In this document: piece after piece, positions 11,063-24,339 of the stretch
Layout: each line of letters begins with the position of its first letter
How positions within the stretch are numbered: position 1 is the first letter of the stretch
Assembly: GCF_008831285.2 (NCBI RefSeq)
Contig: NC_045138.2
Span: forward strand, 21,981,934 to 22,045,933
Source of the DNA: Nymphaea colorata
Taxonomy: Eukaryota; Streptophyta; Magnoliopsida; Nymphaeales; Nymphaeaceae
Direction of reading: 5' to 3'
Length of the DNA: 64,000 nt
The notes under the pieces: model-generated
Told to the model about the DNA's origin: nothing
Databases searched by the model: none
Seen by the model: only the letters and a program-made list of their open reading frames with translations
Translations under genes and position numbers: made by a program

Positions 11063-14000
11063 TTCCCTAATCTCCCCTTCACTTTCCTGCTGCTTTTGCA
11101 GATACCCACAAAAGAAAAACGGGAAAAATAACTAAATCTCTTGTTTCAAGGATGTAAATTGCAAAACCAACGAAGAAAAATACACTGAGAGGATGAAAAG
11201 AACCAAAATCTAAAGAACAGAAGGGGAAAAGGGCGAGATTGAACCAAAACGACTGCAATGGCGTGGCTGGAGAACAAACCAGAGGAGTATAAATCAACGA
11301 CTCTTCAGAACCTTGGAGAGAAGGAAATTGAAGGTCGCTTAGAGATCAAAGAAACGAAAAAGAAATCGGTAGGCCTTCGCTCTCCTCCTACCCTTTTTCC
11401 TTCCCCCCCGAGTGGTTGAGAGGCCCCTGCTACCGACACACTGGAGTTTTTGCGAGCCAAACTTCCACTTATGCCCCTGCCTGCCGACACTTCCAGAACA
11501 AACCTATAAAGAAGAAGCAAGGACAACCGTAGATCTCGACCAGACGACCAATCTCAAGCGCATCCGACCGTCAACGTCTATGAGAGGGAGTTAGTACGCA
11601 GCAGTGTGGGGGCATACAGTCGGAATGCAGTAAAAGTTAATAGCTAGCAACTTACAGGGTTTTGTGTTCTTTTTCCACTAATGGTGACTGTCTTCAACGC
11701 CAGATTGCAGAAAGCTTCAAGATTTACATGATTTTACAGATTAGCGTACTTACGCCCTTCTCCGTGTCAACATAAGCGTTGCTAAAGCTTGATTCTCACA
11801 TGAGATGAACTCTCCCGCAAGCATTTATATATACTGACTATCTTCATAGCCGGATGACATTTTGTTTACTTTATATCGCTAAAAACAGTCACAAATGTAC
11901 AGTTTACGATGACACTTAGTTAGACCACAGTTTTTAGCGGCGGAACGCATTTTTTAGAATGATTTTTAGCAACACAATGTAAGAATTATCATCAAGTGAT
12001 AATTGACCGTTTTCAATTTTCTTATAAGTTTTCATCCATGGCACCGACAACGTGGTCCGCTCTAATTGTGGTCCATTCTTGCCTAATTAACTAAAGATAC
12101 CGAGTTATAAAAATAATTACAAATCAATGTACAATTTAACTTTTTACCAATTCTTAGAATAAATTATTGTAAGCTGATTTGTCATAAGAACCATCATTGT
12201 ACATAAGATTTCAATCACTTATGCATAAAATTTGGACCATCTGACCGCACTTCTAGACTCTCTCTCTTTATAAATACATATATATGTGTATAATGTACAA
12301 TTTATATGTATAATGCTGGGAATATAACTTTTTAAAATTTTTAAAGAAAGAGTTTGATGGTTTGGAATTTTGATTTAAGAATTAAAATTTAAGAATTATG
12401 AGTTCTCTTCAAACTGGGAAAGAATCAAACTTCCAAATTTTAGTTCCTTAATTCCAGAAACAAAATACATCGTTTGTTTAATTTTTTTTAGAAAAGAAAA
12501 ATCTTGTTTCTAAAATTTTAATAAAGCGCCCTAAGAGGTAGGGGTCCCGGTGGAGACTGGAGAGAGATGGAAGGACCAATAAGAGAGAGACAGTCTGTTT
12601 GGAAAGAAAAGAATCTCCCACCGACCCATCAAACGGTCACTATCTCTCTCTTTCGACTTCAATTGTGGGGTCTCATTCAAAGATTGAAGCAAATTGTAAG
12701 GAAACCTCTGGTTGAGTCAACAACATATTGTTAAAATTACTTGTCAGGTCTCAAATAAAAAAGTATTTTCCAAACAATGCACGGATTGCAAAATTCAAAG
12801 CGGTCAAGTTTTTTTTTTTTTTTTTTTTTAATTTGGGGTGATGTTTGAGAGAGCAAATTCAAAGGAGTTTAAGATAACCTTTTTGTTTGGAATTATTAAT
12901 AATTTCTTCATGGGTCGAACTTATAATCCCTTGAAATTCCAGATTTTGTTTGAGAAATAATAGTGGCAGAGAATTTGGTGAATGAATTGACGCAAGTAAT
13001 TTTCAAGTCCGATTTTTTGTAACACGTTTGGTTATCAAAGTTAAGCTTCTTATGTGAGTTCCAAAAGAAGTTGATCGGTTACTATTAGTAAGAGAAGAAA
13101 AAATCACATAAATGTTGAAGTGTCATTGATGTAAGTTAAAAAATATATATTTATAAACAATGAAACACCATGAATAAATAAATAAATTGCAAAAGAAATT
13201 ACGAGAAAACTTAAAATATGGTACTGGCAAGTGGCAAAACGATACGAGTTCCATTCTCAAATGGTAAAAAGTTTCTAAAGTATTTTTCCCGGTTTGAGAA
13301 CAATTTTTCAAAAAGTAACACTTTATAAAAGAAAATCATTGACATTTTATAAACAATAACATTCAAAAAGTAACTTATCATTTCACTTTACTAGACAAAC
13401 GATGCATAGATTCTACCCCAAAATTGACCACCTTATTGCAATATTTTTATTAAAGGAGCTTGAAACTGCATATATATATATATACATAGTAAATATTTAA
13501 ATATGTCAATATAAAAAAAATTAAAGGTGTAACTCCGCCACTGATTCTTTCTATGAAGGGTTGTATGTTGTAACAGATCCATGAAATATTATAATGCAAT
13601 ATTTAATGAATCAATCTTATTTTTTGAAACATATTTATGAAAGTTGTTTTTATTGCCAAACTACTTCTTAACATATCCCAATCTCCAATTCTTATTATTA
13701 CCAAAAGCCCCCTGATATTTAGGTTTTGCTGAACAAAAACAATTCTAGAGACACTTTATATTTTGCGTGCACGATTTGACGACGAAATTATGTGTCACCT
13801 ACCTCATGTAAATTCACCTTTTTAGCAAATAAATTTATGTGAATCTTGAAGTTTATTAAAAAGTTTTGCACTCAAAAATACAAATAAGAAAAAAAAACAC
13901 GAAAAATGAGATTGAGAAAATGGGGACCAACATGGATATTTAATATGGTTTCTACTTTGTAAAATAGGATATATTTAAAAGATAGATCAGAAACGTTTCC

Positions 14001-14454
14001 TTAAAAAGCAAAACCGAGTAAAAAAAAGGAAAGAAGATTTTGGAATCCAAATTTCATGCAGCTTTGTTGCCTAAGTGCAGCCTACCAATCGAAGGAAAAG
14101 AACCAAAATTGGATCTTCCAATTAGAAATAAAAGAGCCATTTGGTAAACAATTCATTTTTATTTTTATTAATATTCACCGATATCTATAAATAAAACGCA
14201 TAATTCATATTTAATTATGCTGAATTTTTAATTCTCCTTATTACATCTGTATCCTATGGATTCGATTACACAACCAATATTCAATCGGAATGATTAGAAG
14301 TCCTTTGGCACTAGTAACAAATTATTGTTGTACAGTGAAACTGTTCAATTAAGGTAAATTTATGGAATCATGTGACATAGTGTTTCATAAATCTAATCTA
14401 AATTATGAGGCATAATTAATGGACAAGAACAATAAATGGCCTCTTTCAAAATCA

Positions 14455-14845
14455 GCTCAAACTCGACTTGGCTCGAGCTCTTAAACTCGAACTTGGCTCG
14501 ATTTAGCTCGATCCAAAATTGGCTGGAGCAAAGCCAAGCATTTCATTCAAGAAATCTTTTTTTAAAGAAAGAGTCGCGAATACCCATTTGAGCAATTTAA
14601 TTTTTTGTGAATACCCATTTGAGCAATTTAATTTTTCTCATAACTTTATGAGACATATTTTATATATTTTCTTTTTCAAGCTTAACTGAGTTTAACCGAG
14701 CCGAACCCACTTAACTTGAGTTCGACTCATTTAGGTTGTCGAGTTCATTTCTTAACTCGAATTTGACTCATTTAATAAACGAGTCGAGTTTGTGTTTATC
14801 AAGCGAAAGCGAGTTCGAGTCAAGCTCGAGTTAGCTCGACTCGTT
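14455..14845. mobile_element. CTCGA-rich imperfect inverted-repeat element (MITE-like)
   Basis: The left part (14455-14515) and right part (about 14683-14845) are both packed with CTCGA/TCGAG words and are roughly inverted copies of each other (left: CAAACTCGACTTGGCTCGAG, right: TCAAGCTCGAGTTAGCTCGA). Such GAGCTCGAG-rich elements are common non-autonomous repeats in plant genomes. The middle contains a 31-bp tandem duplication (14578-14608, 14609-14639). No clear target-site duplication was found, and the class is uncertain. Confidence 0.5.
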
Positions 14846-15257
14846 GAAGAGCGCTACTTACGGGATGTTTCCTTTTTTCCTTTCTAAAATTAAATGCATT
14901 CAAATTTGAGTCAATAATCAGAAAAATCCACCTCCATGACAACCTAGCAAAAGCCCACACTAGACAACTTGCACGAAAAATGACACTTTGGCTGAATTAT
15001 TGTATGAATACGTCCTGAAGAAGAAGAAGGATCTCAAAAGGGGGGAATTATTTAAAAGGACGCCTAATGATCTGGTGATCAATAACACCCTTAAACGATA
15101 GGTTTTCATTACTTTAACAGTTGACTAAAATTAGCTACATCAAATAATTAAATGTATTTTTATCATGGTCAAAACTTTAGGTTAGATTTAGAAATTCCAC
15201 CAAATTGAAACTCTAAAATATAAAAAAACCCATTCGACCCAATAAATTTCACAAAAG

Positions 15258-15345
15258 TTGTTTTCTAGGATGCCACAAGGAGATTTGAACTCATGACCAG
15301 CCATTTGCTAGCCAAGTCCTTCCTCAATCGTAATAACTCCTTGGC
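15258..15345 (-). repeat. Possible tRNA-derived SINE or tRNA-like fragment
   Basis: On the minus strand, GGTCATGAGTTCAAATCTCC resembles a Pol III box B within the usual plant SINE or tRNA-like context, and AGCCAAGGAGTTATTACGA lies upstream in the box A position. No cloverleaf can be folded with confidence and no tail was identified. Weak call. Confidence 0.25.
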
Positions 15346-16730
15346 TCCTCGTGCATTCTTAGTACATTCAATTCCAAATCCAGCTTTTTCCTCTCATCTG
15401 CACTAGTGGATTGATTCCGATTGTATTTCATCAAGCTGAAAATCAGAGATTTTGGACTCAAAACCTGCTAGCAAAATGAAGATTGGAAGTAGTCAATGCC
15501 AATTGAATTTAAGCTTGGAAAATTCAACTTTTTAAACATTTCTATCGTTATTTTTTTTATAACAAGGAGCCCTTCAAGAAAGAAAACTTTCCATAACATC
15601 GTAAGGAACTTGACAATGGCGACCTGATTAGGGTCTCCATTAGTTGCTCAGTACATGGTAATACTCATAGTTCTATATTCGATTTCAACCCATCCATACC
15701 ATTTAATGAGTTTGAATTGGCTTTTTATGAGGCCAACTCAAAATGTTGAACAATAGTTGTGCAAAGAGTAAGACCAAAGGTACTAAAATAAAAATACCAA
15801 TAAGCAAGAAATGCAAATTTTCAAAAGCATACCCGACCCGGTTATATCCTAGCCAAGAAAGACATTTTCCCGCTAATTTAGACACAACATTTGGTAGAGA
15901 CCCGCTTTCAAATTTGCCTTGACTTGGTTGAGGTTTATGTTATCTATACATTAAAGAAACATTATACAGTTGTAAATTGATGATGTGTTAGATGTTTAGT
16001 CACATTACAGACGCAGATAATAAAAATAATGAGTAAAAAAAGTTAAAAAATAAAAAATGTGGTAAAACCAGTTTCAAAATAGAATCGGCTGAACCAATTC
16101 CCCATATGCTCAATCTTTGTCTTCTCATGCCCAAGGACACAGGTAAACGATCGAACAGTAGAAGAGAAAACTACATCAACAAAGGAATTCAGATAGGATA
16201 CAGTAGAACCAAGAATGGCAGAACTCCATATGGCTCATTTAAGCCCCATGAGCAGTTTGATCTACCAACTCAATTAAAGTCTTTCATGCAGCTTTATCCG
16301 ATTCCAATGCCAATATTCCCAAGCCCAAAAAACTGCAAATAGCTAACCGTAGATGTCAACCTTTCGACACCAGAAACTGTGCCTGAATTGAAGCATCGGA
16401 GAATGTACACAGAAAAAGGAAAACTGAGACGATAAATTCGAGAGGGAGAGAAATGGTGACTTCTATAAAACATGCAACTGATACAATTCACACAAGAAAG
16501 TGAAATTGGAAGTTACACCAGATGAAGCCAGAGACCCTCCTCCCCTCACTCATGTTAACAAACAAGTAGATACATGCAGGGCCACAAAGCCATAGAAATT
16601 GATTTATACCTGTCTACCAACCACATAATCTCTTAAAACCTAATCCCCCAACCTACCGGGGAACTTACACAGAAAGAAGGCAAAATGTACAGTGAGAAAT
16701 GGCGGGGAAAAAGACTCCTCGCTCCCTCGT

Positions 16731-19700
16731 TCAGAATGGCTGCCTTTCTACACCAGGGGGTGCAGTTGGTATTGGGAAATTTGTAAAGCTATTTTGTGAA
16801 TCAAAAGCATGCGGGCTTCTCACGTAGGAGCTCTGAAACCAAAATAACCAAATCTATCATGAACTTTTCCAAAGAGTGGATGCCCCTAGTTATCTGTAAC
16901 AGCAGTACGGAATCAAATGATCCTGAAGATATAACAGACTTTAAGCATACCTGGGAGGAGGCTGAAGCAGTTGTATAAGGTGGATGCTCTGAGTATGGAG
17001 TCTTAGGTGATGTATCAGGAGAACTTACATCATTGTTTGGCTCAAGGCTGAACAAAGGTTCAGATTCCTTGCCATTGGCCAATTTTACAGACTGGCAAGC
17101 AAGCATCAAGAATGTTAATATGGAACAACTTGCCTTAGTTTAACTAATTCATCCTGCTGATTCAACAAAAAGGTCACCTGAAAAACTTTTCCAAGAGCTT
17201 TCAAACCCCTAGCACGATCTCGGAGATCCTCTTTCTTAACAAGAGAATCCTGAAGTACCTGTTTTCAAAAAAGAGAATCCCCGACCTTCAATTTCAACAA
17301 AATTAATACATGCCCAATTCTTCATTGATCACAAAAAGTGAAATAGAAGTTAGAACATACCATTTGACAGACACGAGCAAGCGTCGCTTCTATGTCGGCG
17401 ACATTGAGCTTCCATAACGAATCTATCATAACTTTTTTGTGTGTCTGCAAGTATTCTTCGAGCTCTTCTTCTGTATAGCTTCCCTCTGCATTTAACTGAC
17501 GCTTCATGTCCTCTTGCAACTGAATCAATGCAATTGCACCTGAGATGAAGAAGCAACTGGAAATTAAAATGGAAGTCACTGTCTATTGAACATGGCAATG
17601 AAGCATTCACTTAAATAAAATCAAATAAAATCCTCACCTGTTGCAGCTGTCACTTGAGATTTGATGAAATGGCCTTTATTTCTAAACCACTCAGCAATGA
17701 ATGGCACCCCAAGATATTTTACCTTCTTCCCTAGCTCTTTTGCAGCCTGTCTTACATATATGTAGCCGATGGTGTTCAACATATCAACTCCATAGGCTGC
17801 CCAAAGATGCTGTTTTAGTTGAAATAAACACAACAAACAGAAAGCACGAAGGAAAGGAAACAGAACAACAGGATCAGCATAGAGAACATGTGCCATTTCA
17901 ATTGGTTACTAGCGAGTCCTCACCTGCTGATAACTTTTCAAATGGATCAGACTATACAAGTGGTTTTAACATAGGCCACTTCATGCAAACAATAGTTTCA
18001 ATCTACAATCTAAATAAGAACCAGCCATCAGACCATACAAGTTGATTCAACATGGTCCAGTTCATGCAAACAATGATTTCCATCTATCGATCTGGAAAGA
18101 AAGCCAATCATACGGTTATGTGTTCGTGCAATGTTTTCAGATTTATTTTTCAAAAATGTTTAGTATTTATTCATTAATTAATTGAGACTATGTTTGAAAT
18201 TCTATAAACCATGTCAAAGCTATCTGCTTAATTAAATATAACAAAAAATGTACGATTAACGAACTATGATTCAACATTCATTACTATAAATCTCCATGCA
18301 CAGTGACTGCACACACACACATATAGAGAGAGAGAAACTGTAGGTGTTAGACATGTAGATCTGTCTAAAGAACAATACCAGCCCTTGATCTTTTCAAGAT
18401 AAGCGGCTGAGAGAAAAATAAGGAGAAAAGCAATCAACTCATATTAGATGGCAAAAATATTTTCATCATTTTTTCTCCTTTCTCTCAACCGCCTATTTGG
18501 AAAAGATCAATGGCCGAAATCGTTCCTTATCTGTCTAGCACCTACCAATTATATATATATAAAATATATAGGAAAATTGAAATCAGCTGGCTATCTCTGT
18601 AGCTAGGTGTATTTTTTTTTATTTTGTCTCTAAAAATGGTCACAAAAGGTGTCTTCCTTTGCAAAAACCATGGCCATTGGCCAATGCAAATGCACCTTTT
18701 ACCTGGTTTTTAAACAAATAACCATTTGGCCATAGAGATAGCTGTCTAATTTCAATTTCTTTCTCTATCCCTCTCTCTATCTCTTTAACAAAAAGAGAAA
18801 ATTTGGTCTTTTCAATCTTGCGAAAACAGTACACACACACACACACACACACACATCTATATATATATCTCAATTTTGAAGGGACTACATTCATATTCCA
18901 ATTGTTGTACCACTTTTCAACTCCAACTTCTTTTTAGCACCCATGGTTTAACCATTTCATCGTTACAATCCATGCTTCATACACCCAGATTCCAAACATG
19001 CACTCCTTCACCAAAGTAAGGGATCATCCACCAACAAGAGAAACTAGTTAAATGCTTAAGCAAAGATAAGAAATCAGGAACAGAAACCTGCTTGTGAGAG
19101 CCTTGAAGCTTCATCTTTGGCATAATTAATAAATCCATCATGGTCCCCCGTTACATATTGTTCGAGCCTATTTACTAATGCCCGTGCAAGCTTTTCTTCT
19201 CTCTCTTTCTGCACAATCTGAACTAACAAACCAGGTGGTCAATAGAAAGCTGGTTTAGACCAATGTTGTAAAGTGTGCAGTGTAACCCATATCAGTCAGG
19301 CAAATAGATACGCCATATTGTAACACATCATATATGTATCCTAAATTTATTTTTAATGTCAAACAAACCAAACAAATAATAGAAAATAAAGAAAAATCAG
19401 GAAAGTTCAAGAAAAATATGTTCTCCATAAAAAACATGTCACACATAAATATAGTCTTATACCTTATAGGAATGAACATTCATCAATTTAACATAACATA
19501 ATCATAATATCATAACACATTAAGAAACATGTTTAAAGTCATACATCACAAAATGTAGTTGTTTAGTGCAAATAACAAATGGAATTAATCAAAGATTATC
19601 TATTCATCTTTCATCATCTAATTACACTACTTGCAGAAGATTTTCAACTGATCATTTTCCTCACCCCCGTTCAACATTGTTATGCAGGATTATCTGAAAC

Positions 19701-22700
19701 CATATATTCATAAAACAATAGAAATCTATGACTATTTTCACAAAACAAAAGAAATCTGCAATGATCTTCACAAAGCAATAGAAATGCACAGCGAAAGTGA
19801 CATACTTTATACATTCAAATTGAAACTTTCTCTTTCTTCAACCGCAAATCTATCCCCCACATGCAATTCTTCCTTTAAATAGATGTCTTCTCTCTTAAAC
19901 TGATAAAAGCTCCCCTTGATTCAACTCCTAAGAATGTTTAAAGGTGATAGGAGAAGGCTTCTAAAACCCAATTGTAAAAATGAGTCATCAATACCCCGAG
20001 GAAAGGGCGGTTTATAGCATCAATTTTCCCCATGGTTACAAAACGTATCGTATGATATCCCTCCACATCATAACATATGTACAACACTGGTTTAGGCAAC
20101 CCAAGACCTACACCAAGATGATTTATAATCTCCAACCTCAGCCGAAGTGATTATCAAACAAATTATAGCCAATAAGCACATGTTTGCTTGTATGTGTGTG
20201 AAAAAGAGAGAGAGAGAGAGCACAACACAGCAAGCCCAAGGATGCCCCCCCCCCCCCCCCCCCCAAAAAAAAAAAAAAAAAGAAAGAAAGAAAACATTAC
20301 AGGCTTATATAGAAGGCTAGGTGAGCACATAATGCTTGCCATGAACACAACGGGTCGAGGGAAATGCCTACCCCTTTCTGTTGGGCCACAGGGCTGTCGT
20401 TGGCTAATAGTGTTGCTACTTGTGACAGGAAAACCTTGAAGCTACTCAGGTAATAAAATATGTTAAAAACATGTTTTCACTTTTCAGGAATATTTCATTG
20501 TACAGGACTACAGGTACTTCATGATATTTTAGCAAAATATGGAAAAAGTTACTGATAATATTTGTAATATAAGCTATTTATGGGGAAACCACTCCAGCCA
20601 ATTCTCAGGAATGACTATTGCAGCATATTAAAATTTATTTTCAAGATGAATTTGTGCAAAAATATCATGAACTTCAAAATATTATAATGATTGGTTCTAA
20701 TCTGTTTCTTTTAGCTTTTTCATTGCATTTCTTGTTTTTTGTGCAAATGATATTTCCCCAAAAACTTTTTGAAAAGTACCACCAGAGATTTGCTGAGAAC
20801 AGTAACTGTGGCCATAATTACAACAGCAGGAATGCACAACACAATATCCACAGTTTAAAGGGTAGGTAGCAAATTACCCGCATCTTCTCGTGCAATTTTT
20901 TGGGATCCACTGGTTCACTTTCTGTGTAAATATCAAGTGAAGCCATGGAAGCCATTGCAAGTTGTCCTATGTAATCTTCAAAAAGCTCACTCCCAAACAG
21001 CATAGCAAAGATTGCTGCAGGATCAATGATAGCATCTCTGTGCACAGGTTGTTTGAACGTCAATAAAGTCCATTCTCTACAGTTAACATGAAAATCAATA
21101 AGTAAATCCAACAACTTACGTTGAAACTCCAGACTTTCCATAGGCATCATATGCAGCTCGTTGTGCTGGGTCACTAAGAACCTGGTAAGCCTCTCCCAGA
21201 ACCTATAACAGAAAAAGTATGATTAGTAATCATATGAAAAGAAATGCATACCATCAGTATATCACCAGAACTAGAGTTTCCAACTTTGTAGATAAAACGG
21301 CATTTCACAAGATAGAGTACAAATATCATAGAAAACCTCTAGTCCCAAAGATTAGACATGCAGCTAATAAAAAGAAACCAGCCCCACAAGACTCAAATCA
21401 TGCAGATTTAGCAAGAGCATAAGCTTAGTGGCATATAAATTAATATACTATACATCTTCGAGGAGCCCAGCTGTTCCTGTCATAGATGAGGTTTGGCCAC
21501 ACAACCCGCATAGAACCTTGTTAATTTATCTGTTTTTATAAAATGAACTCGTCTAACCCAACTTCGGAAAGAGAAAGCTAGTGGTGGCAACAGAGCTACT
21601 TATTGATCCTTTTTTATATGTTTTGTCTTTGGCTGTTTGTACAACGGCATTCACATTATTAATAGAATATCCTGTCTTTGTCATATATTTCTCTTTATAA
21701 TGAATGAACAGTAACTGTAGGGATTTCTCTATTCCTCATCTTCTTTGACACACCAACTGCACCCTTCTTACTTGTTTGATGTTTCTTCACGAATCATAAG
21801 TTCTCTCTCTTCTCTTATATGCTTTGGACTGAAGTAGATGAAACTAAGACAGCAAGTGCAAGAACCCACGTTATTTGCTTCATCAAATCTAACAACACAA
21901 AACCAGTGCAACTCTCTCATGGCTAAGCTTAAGGATTAGTTCACTTAATTTTGTGAGACAGTTCCGACAATAAAGGAAAGGCATAAAGAGACCTTCAGGC
22001 CTTACATGGCCAACCTAAGATCCTTTTCCAACAAGCAGAAAAAATGACAAAAGTAAGGTGATACTTCAATAGAGGTGGGATACCCAGTCCGCAGTTGGTA
22101 AATTAAAACATAAAAAATTGAGGCCCAAAAGATCGATTATCCATTAGTTTTAGCTGCAGTAAGAAATACACAGAAGAGAAAAAGATAAAAAGGAAGAGGA
22201 AAGAAAGAGCAAAGGGAGGGAATTTCGTTCACAATTCCAACTCCTAGCATGATCGGTTATGAGCAAATCAAACTCCCAGAGTGAAGCCAACAAAAGCAAG
22301 CACAATCCCATGAATGAAAACAAAGGGGAAGAATGAGCATAACCCAATCAAAATTGATATTTCAGTTCATCAAAGACAGTAATGCTTGCCTGGAATTTCT
22401 GTGCTGCAAGAGGATCATTTGGATTTTTGTCTGGATGGACCTGCCTAGCCTGCAAGATATATGTGAAGCATAAAATACATGAACATTCATGTGCATGCAT
22501 ACCAATCATTCGTCTGGCATGAAACCTAAAGGTACTTGATAAACAATAAAGCAAATACGAATTATGCACTCATTAATGACCTAAAAAGGGAGGCTAAGCT
22601 TGAGGCAAAAACATCATTATAAGACTATGTACGAGCAACCAAAGAGACCATATATATATATATATATATATATACAAAATTTTTAGTTTTCAAAGGCACA

Positions 22701-24277
22701 GAAGAATCTATACTACACATAAAGACGAGCTAAAGAGCAGCATAATTGAAAAACAAAGAAATTACATTATTATAATCCAATAGAAACTAAAAATCTCGCC
22801 TTCCAATGCAACCTGAAATCTTGTAACTAGATCAAAATAAGCCAACTAGCCATTTAGTTCAGGTCCCTTAACCTTTATAGACAAACACATTGCACTATAA
22901 ACATACATAGAGTTTTTGTCCCGATAAACCCCATCATTCAAAAATCGGAAGCTGAAAGAGTGCCTCGTCGGACTTTTTTTGTTCATTAGATCATAGTAAA
23001 AAGGCTTGCATCTTCATAATAATTAAAAAAAAGGAACGTTAAATTTGTGAAATCATCATCCTAATTCCTAAACTCTAACATGAACTACTCACGTCCAAAC
23101 TAGCCCCAATCTTATTCAAGTCTTCTCCACAGGATCACACTACATATGAGTATCAAATAATCCTGAAGAAAATGAAGATAAGACATAATGAGCACCCACA
23201 ACTATCTACATCATTAAGAGTGTCTTTTTCCTAGCTGAGGAAACGGAAAAAAACAGACGATAATCCCTTATCGTCCAGCAGTTGTCAGGCAGAACATAAT
23301 TGAAATCATCCATAAAGTGATAGAACCCAGATAGCTTAAAAACGACGTTTCTTAGATTTGGGAAAAACTTTTGCTGCGCAGTCAGTTTCCTAGGGCAAAC
23401 AAATATGGGACCCCGCATTCCTACGAACAGCGGCACAATCTTCCTGCTTTATTTTCCTGACATCCTGTAAACGAGAAGGATGTTTCCATCATGAAGAGAC
23501 GTGAGTGAGTCCTTGTGTATTTTTTACTTGATTTGTCATATTGCTTAAACCTAACTTCAATCAAACTCCACATGTTTAAACAAGCCCAGAATAGCCGCTG
23601 TTTCCTAAAAGGGGACATCTTACCATCCCCTTGCACGCATGGCGATTTCATCCCGAGCTTGCCATAAGTAGAGTTTCTTCTTCTCTAAATAAGAGTTTGT
23701 TTGCTTCACAAGAAGCTAGAACGACGGGCTTTTGGCTTTGATTGGCACGAATTGGATGTGGGCAATGATGAAAACCACTGGGGCAGTCTAATTCGAGTCG
23801 GACTACGTACAGGAGAAAATTGGGTATTTCCTCCCTAGAGAAGCCCTTTTTCGGGACCGAGGTCTGGAGGGCGGCAACCACAAAACCCAAACCAGAGAAC
23901 AAGTGGGGAGTTCCATAAATCGCAAATCATGATGCAGGGGAGAAGACCACTGTCACCAAACCTCAAAGATAGATAAGTGGAATCATCCGTCTACCGAGAA
24001 AAGGCTACGATAACCACCACATAACGCGTTACACCAGCAACACAGATCCACTTTTATCCACGTCGCACGACGGGATCTGAGACCAAAATCAGAAGCAGGG
24101 ATCAGATGTTCACTTGCTTCGGATACGATGATCATCCTAGACCAAGATAGAGAGAAAAAGCCGAAGAGAGAGGACGATGGCAGTTGAATTTACCTTGATA
24201 TAATAAGCCTTCTTAATTTCTGAATCTGTGGCTGTGGGACTGATGCCCAAGACGTCGTAGTACTCCATTTCCTTCAC

Positions 24278-24280
<3 letters not shown>
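16731..24280 (-). CDS. J-domain co-chaperone, plant dnaJ 10 type (DnaJ plus DnaJ-X domain)
   Basis: Ten exons on the minus strand: 24280-24194, 22449-22390, 21202-21120, 21037-20878, 19217-19088, 17796-17638, 17539-17361, 17258-17178, 17091-16951, 16832-16731. The frame is open for 393 aa. Residues 1-70 form a J domain ([31 protein letters not shown] with HPD at 34-36, [20 protein letters not shown]), which stimulates Hsp70 ATPase. The rest is the conserved plant DnaJ-X region ([59 protein letters not shown]), with a Ser/Pro-rich C-terminus. The length fits Arabidopsis dnaJ 10 (about 400 aa). Intron 2 has a GC donor (CAG|GCAAGC), while the other introns are GT-AG. The ATG is directly abutted upstream by a (GA)28 run. 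The client and location are not shown by sequence. Confidence 0.94.
18340..18546. mobile_element. Hairpin MITE in intron 5 of the dnaJ 10-like gene
   Basis: Long terminal inverted repeats. The left arm begins about 18340 (GTAGGTGTTAGACA...) and the right arm ends about 18546 (...TGTCTAGCACCTAC). The arms extend about 80-100 bp each (shared inner words TTGATCTTTTC, GGCTGAGAGAAA or GGTTGAGAGAAA, GGAGAAAA) around a short loop. There is no coding capacity. A foldback MITE is the simplest reading. The target duplication is not clear. Confidence 0.7.
18573..18758. mobile_element. Second hairpin MITE in intron 5 of the dnaJ 10-like gene
   Basis: Left arm 18573-18601 (AAAATTGAAATCAGCTGGCT...) is the inverted complement of right arm 18731-18758 (reading AAATTGAAATTAGACAGCTA on the minus strand). 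It lies only about 25 bp from the neighbouring MITE and has different TIR sequence, so it is a separate family. It has no coding potential. Confidence 0.65.
18831..18854. repeat. (AC)12 microsatellite
   Basis: Perfect AC run in intron 5 of the dnaJ 10-like gene, followed by a short TA run. Confidence 0.9.
20245..20281. repeat. Homopolymer junction C20-A17
   Basis: Twenty C followed directly by seventeen A, inside an intron of the dnaJ 10-like gene. The length of such runs is often unreliable in assemblies. Confidence 0.8.

Positions 24281-24336
<56 letters not shown>
24281..24336. repeat. (TC)28 microsatellite in the 5' leader of the dnaJ 10-like gene
   Basis: Perfect dinucleotide run of 56 bp. 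On the coding (minus) strand it reads (GA)28 and ends immediately before the ATG at 24280. It would be part of the 5' UTR, and its length is likely to be polymorphic. GA-rich leaders can act as GAGA-type cis elements in plants, but no function is shown here. Confidence 0.9.

Positions 24337-24339
<3 letters not shown>

Larger units (their letters stand above)
11063..16730. other. Intergenic, AT-rich: CTL promoter side and 3' flank of DNAJ10-like gene
   Basis: About 5.7 kb without a supportable gene. The first few hundred bases should hold the 5' UTR and promoter of the CTL gene. The rest is AT-rich, with a poly(T) run near 12810-12829, an interrupted TA run near 13472-13482, a 31-bp tandem duplication at 14578-14639 and the CTCGA-rich element at 14455-14845. 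Confidence 0.5.

Noticed and set aside
10679-11131. 150-codon plus-strand frame over the CTL gene's first exon
   Set aside because: It is antisense to a well-supported exon with a signal peptide and family motifs.
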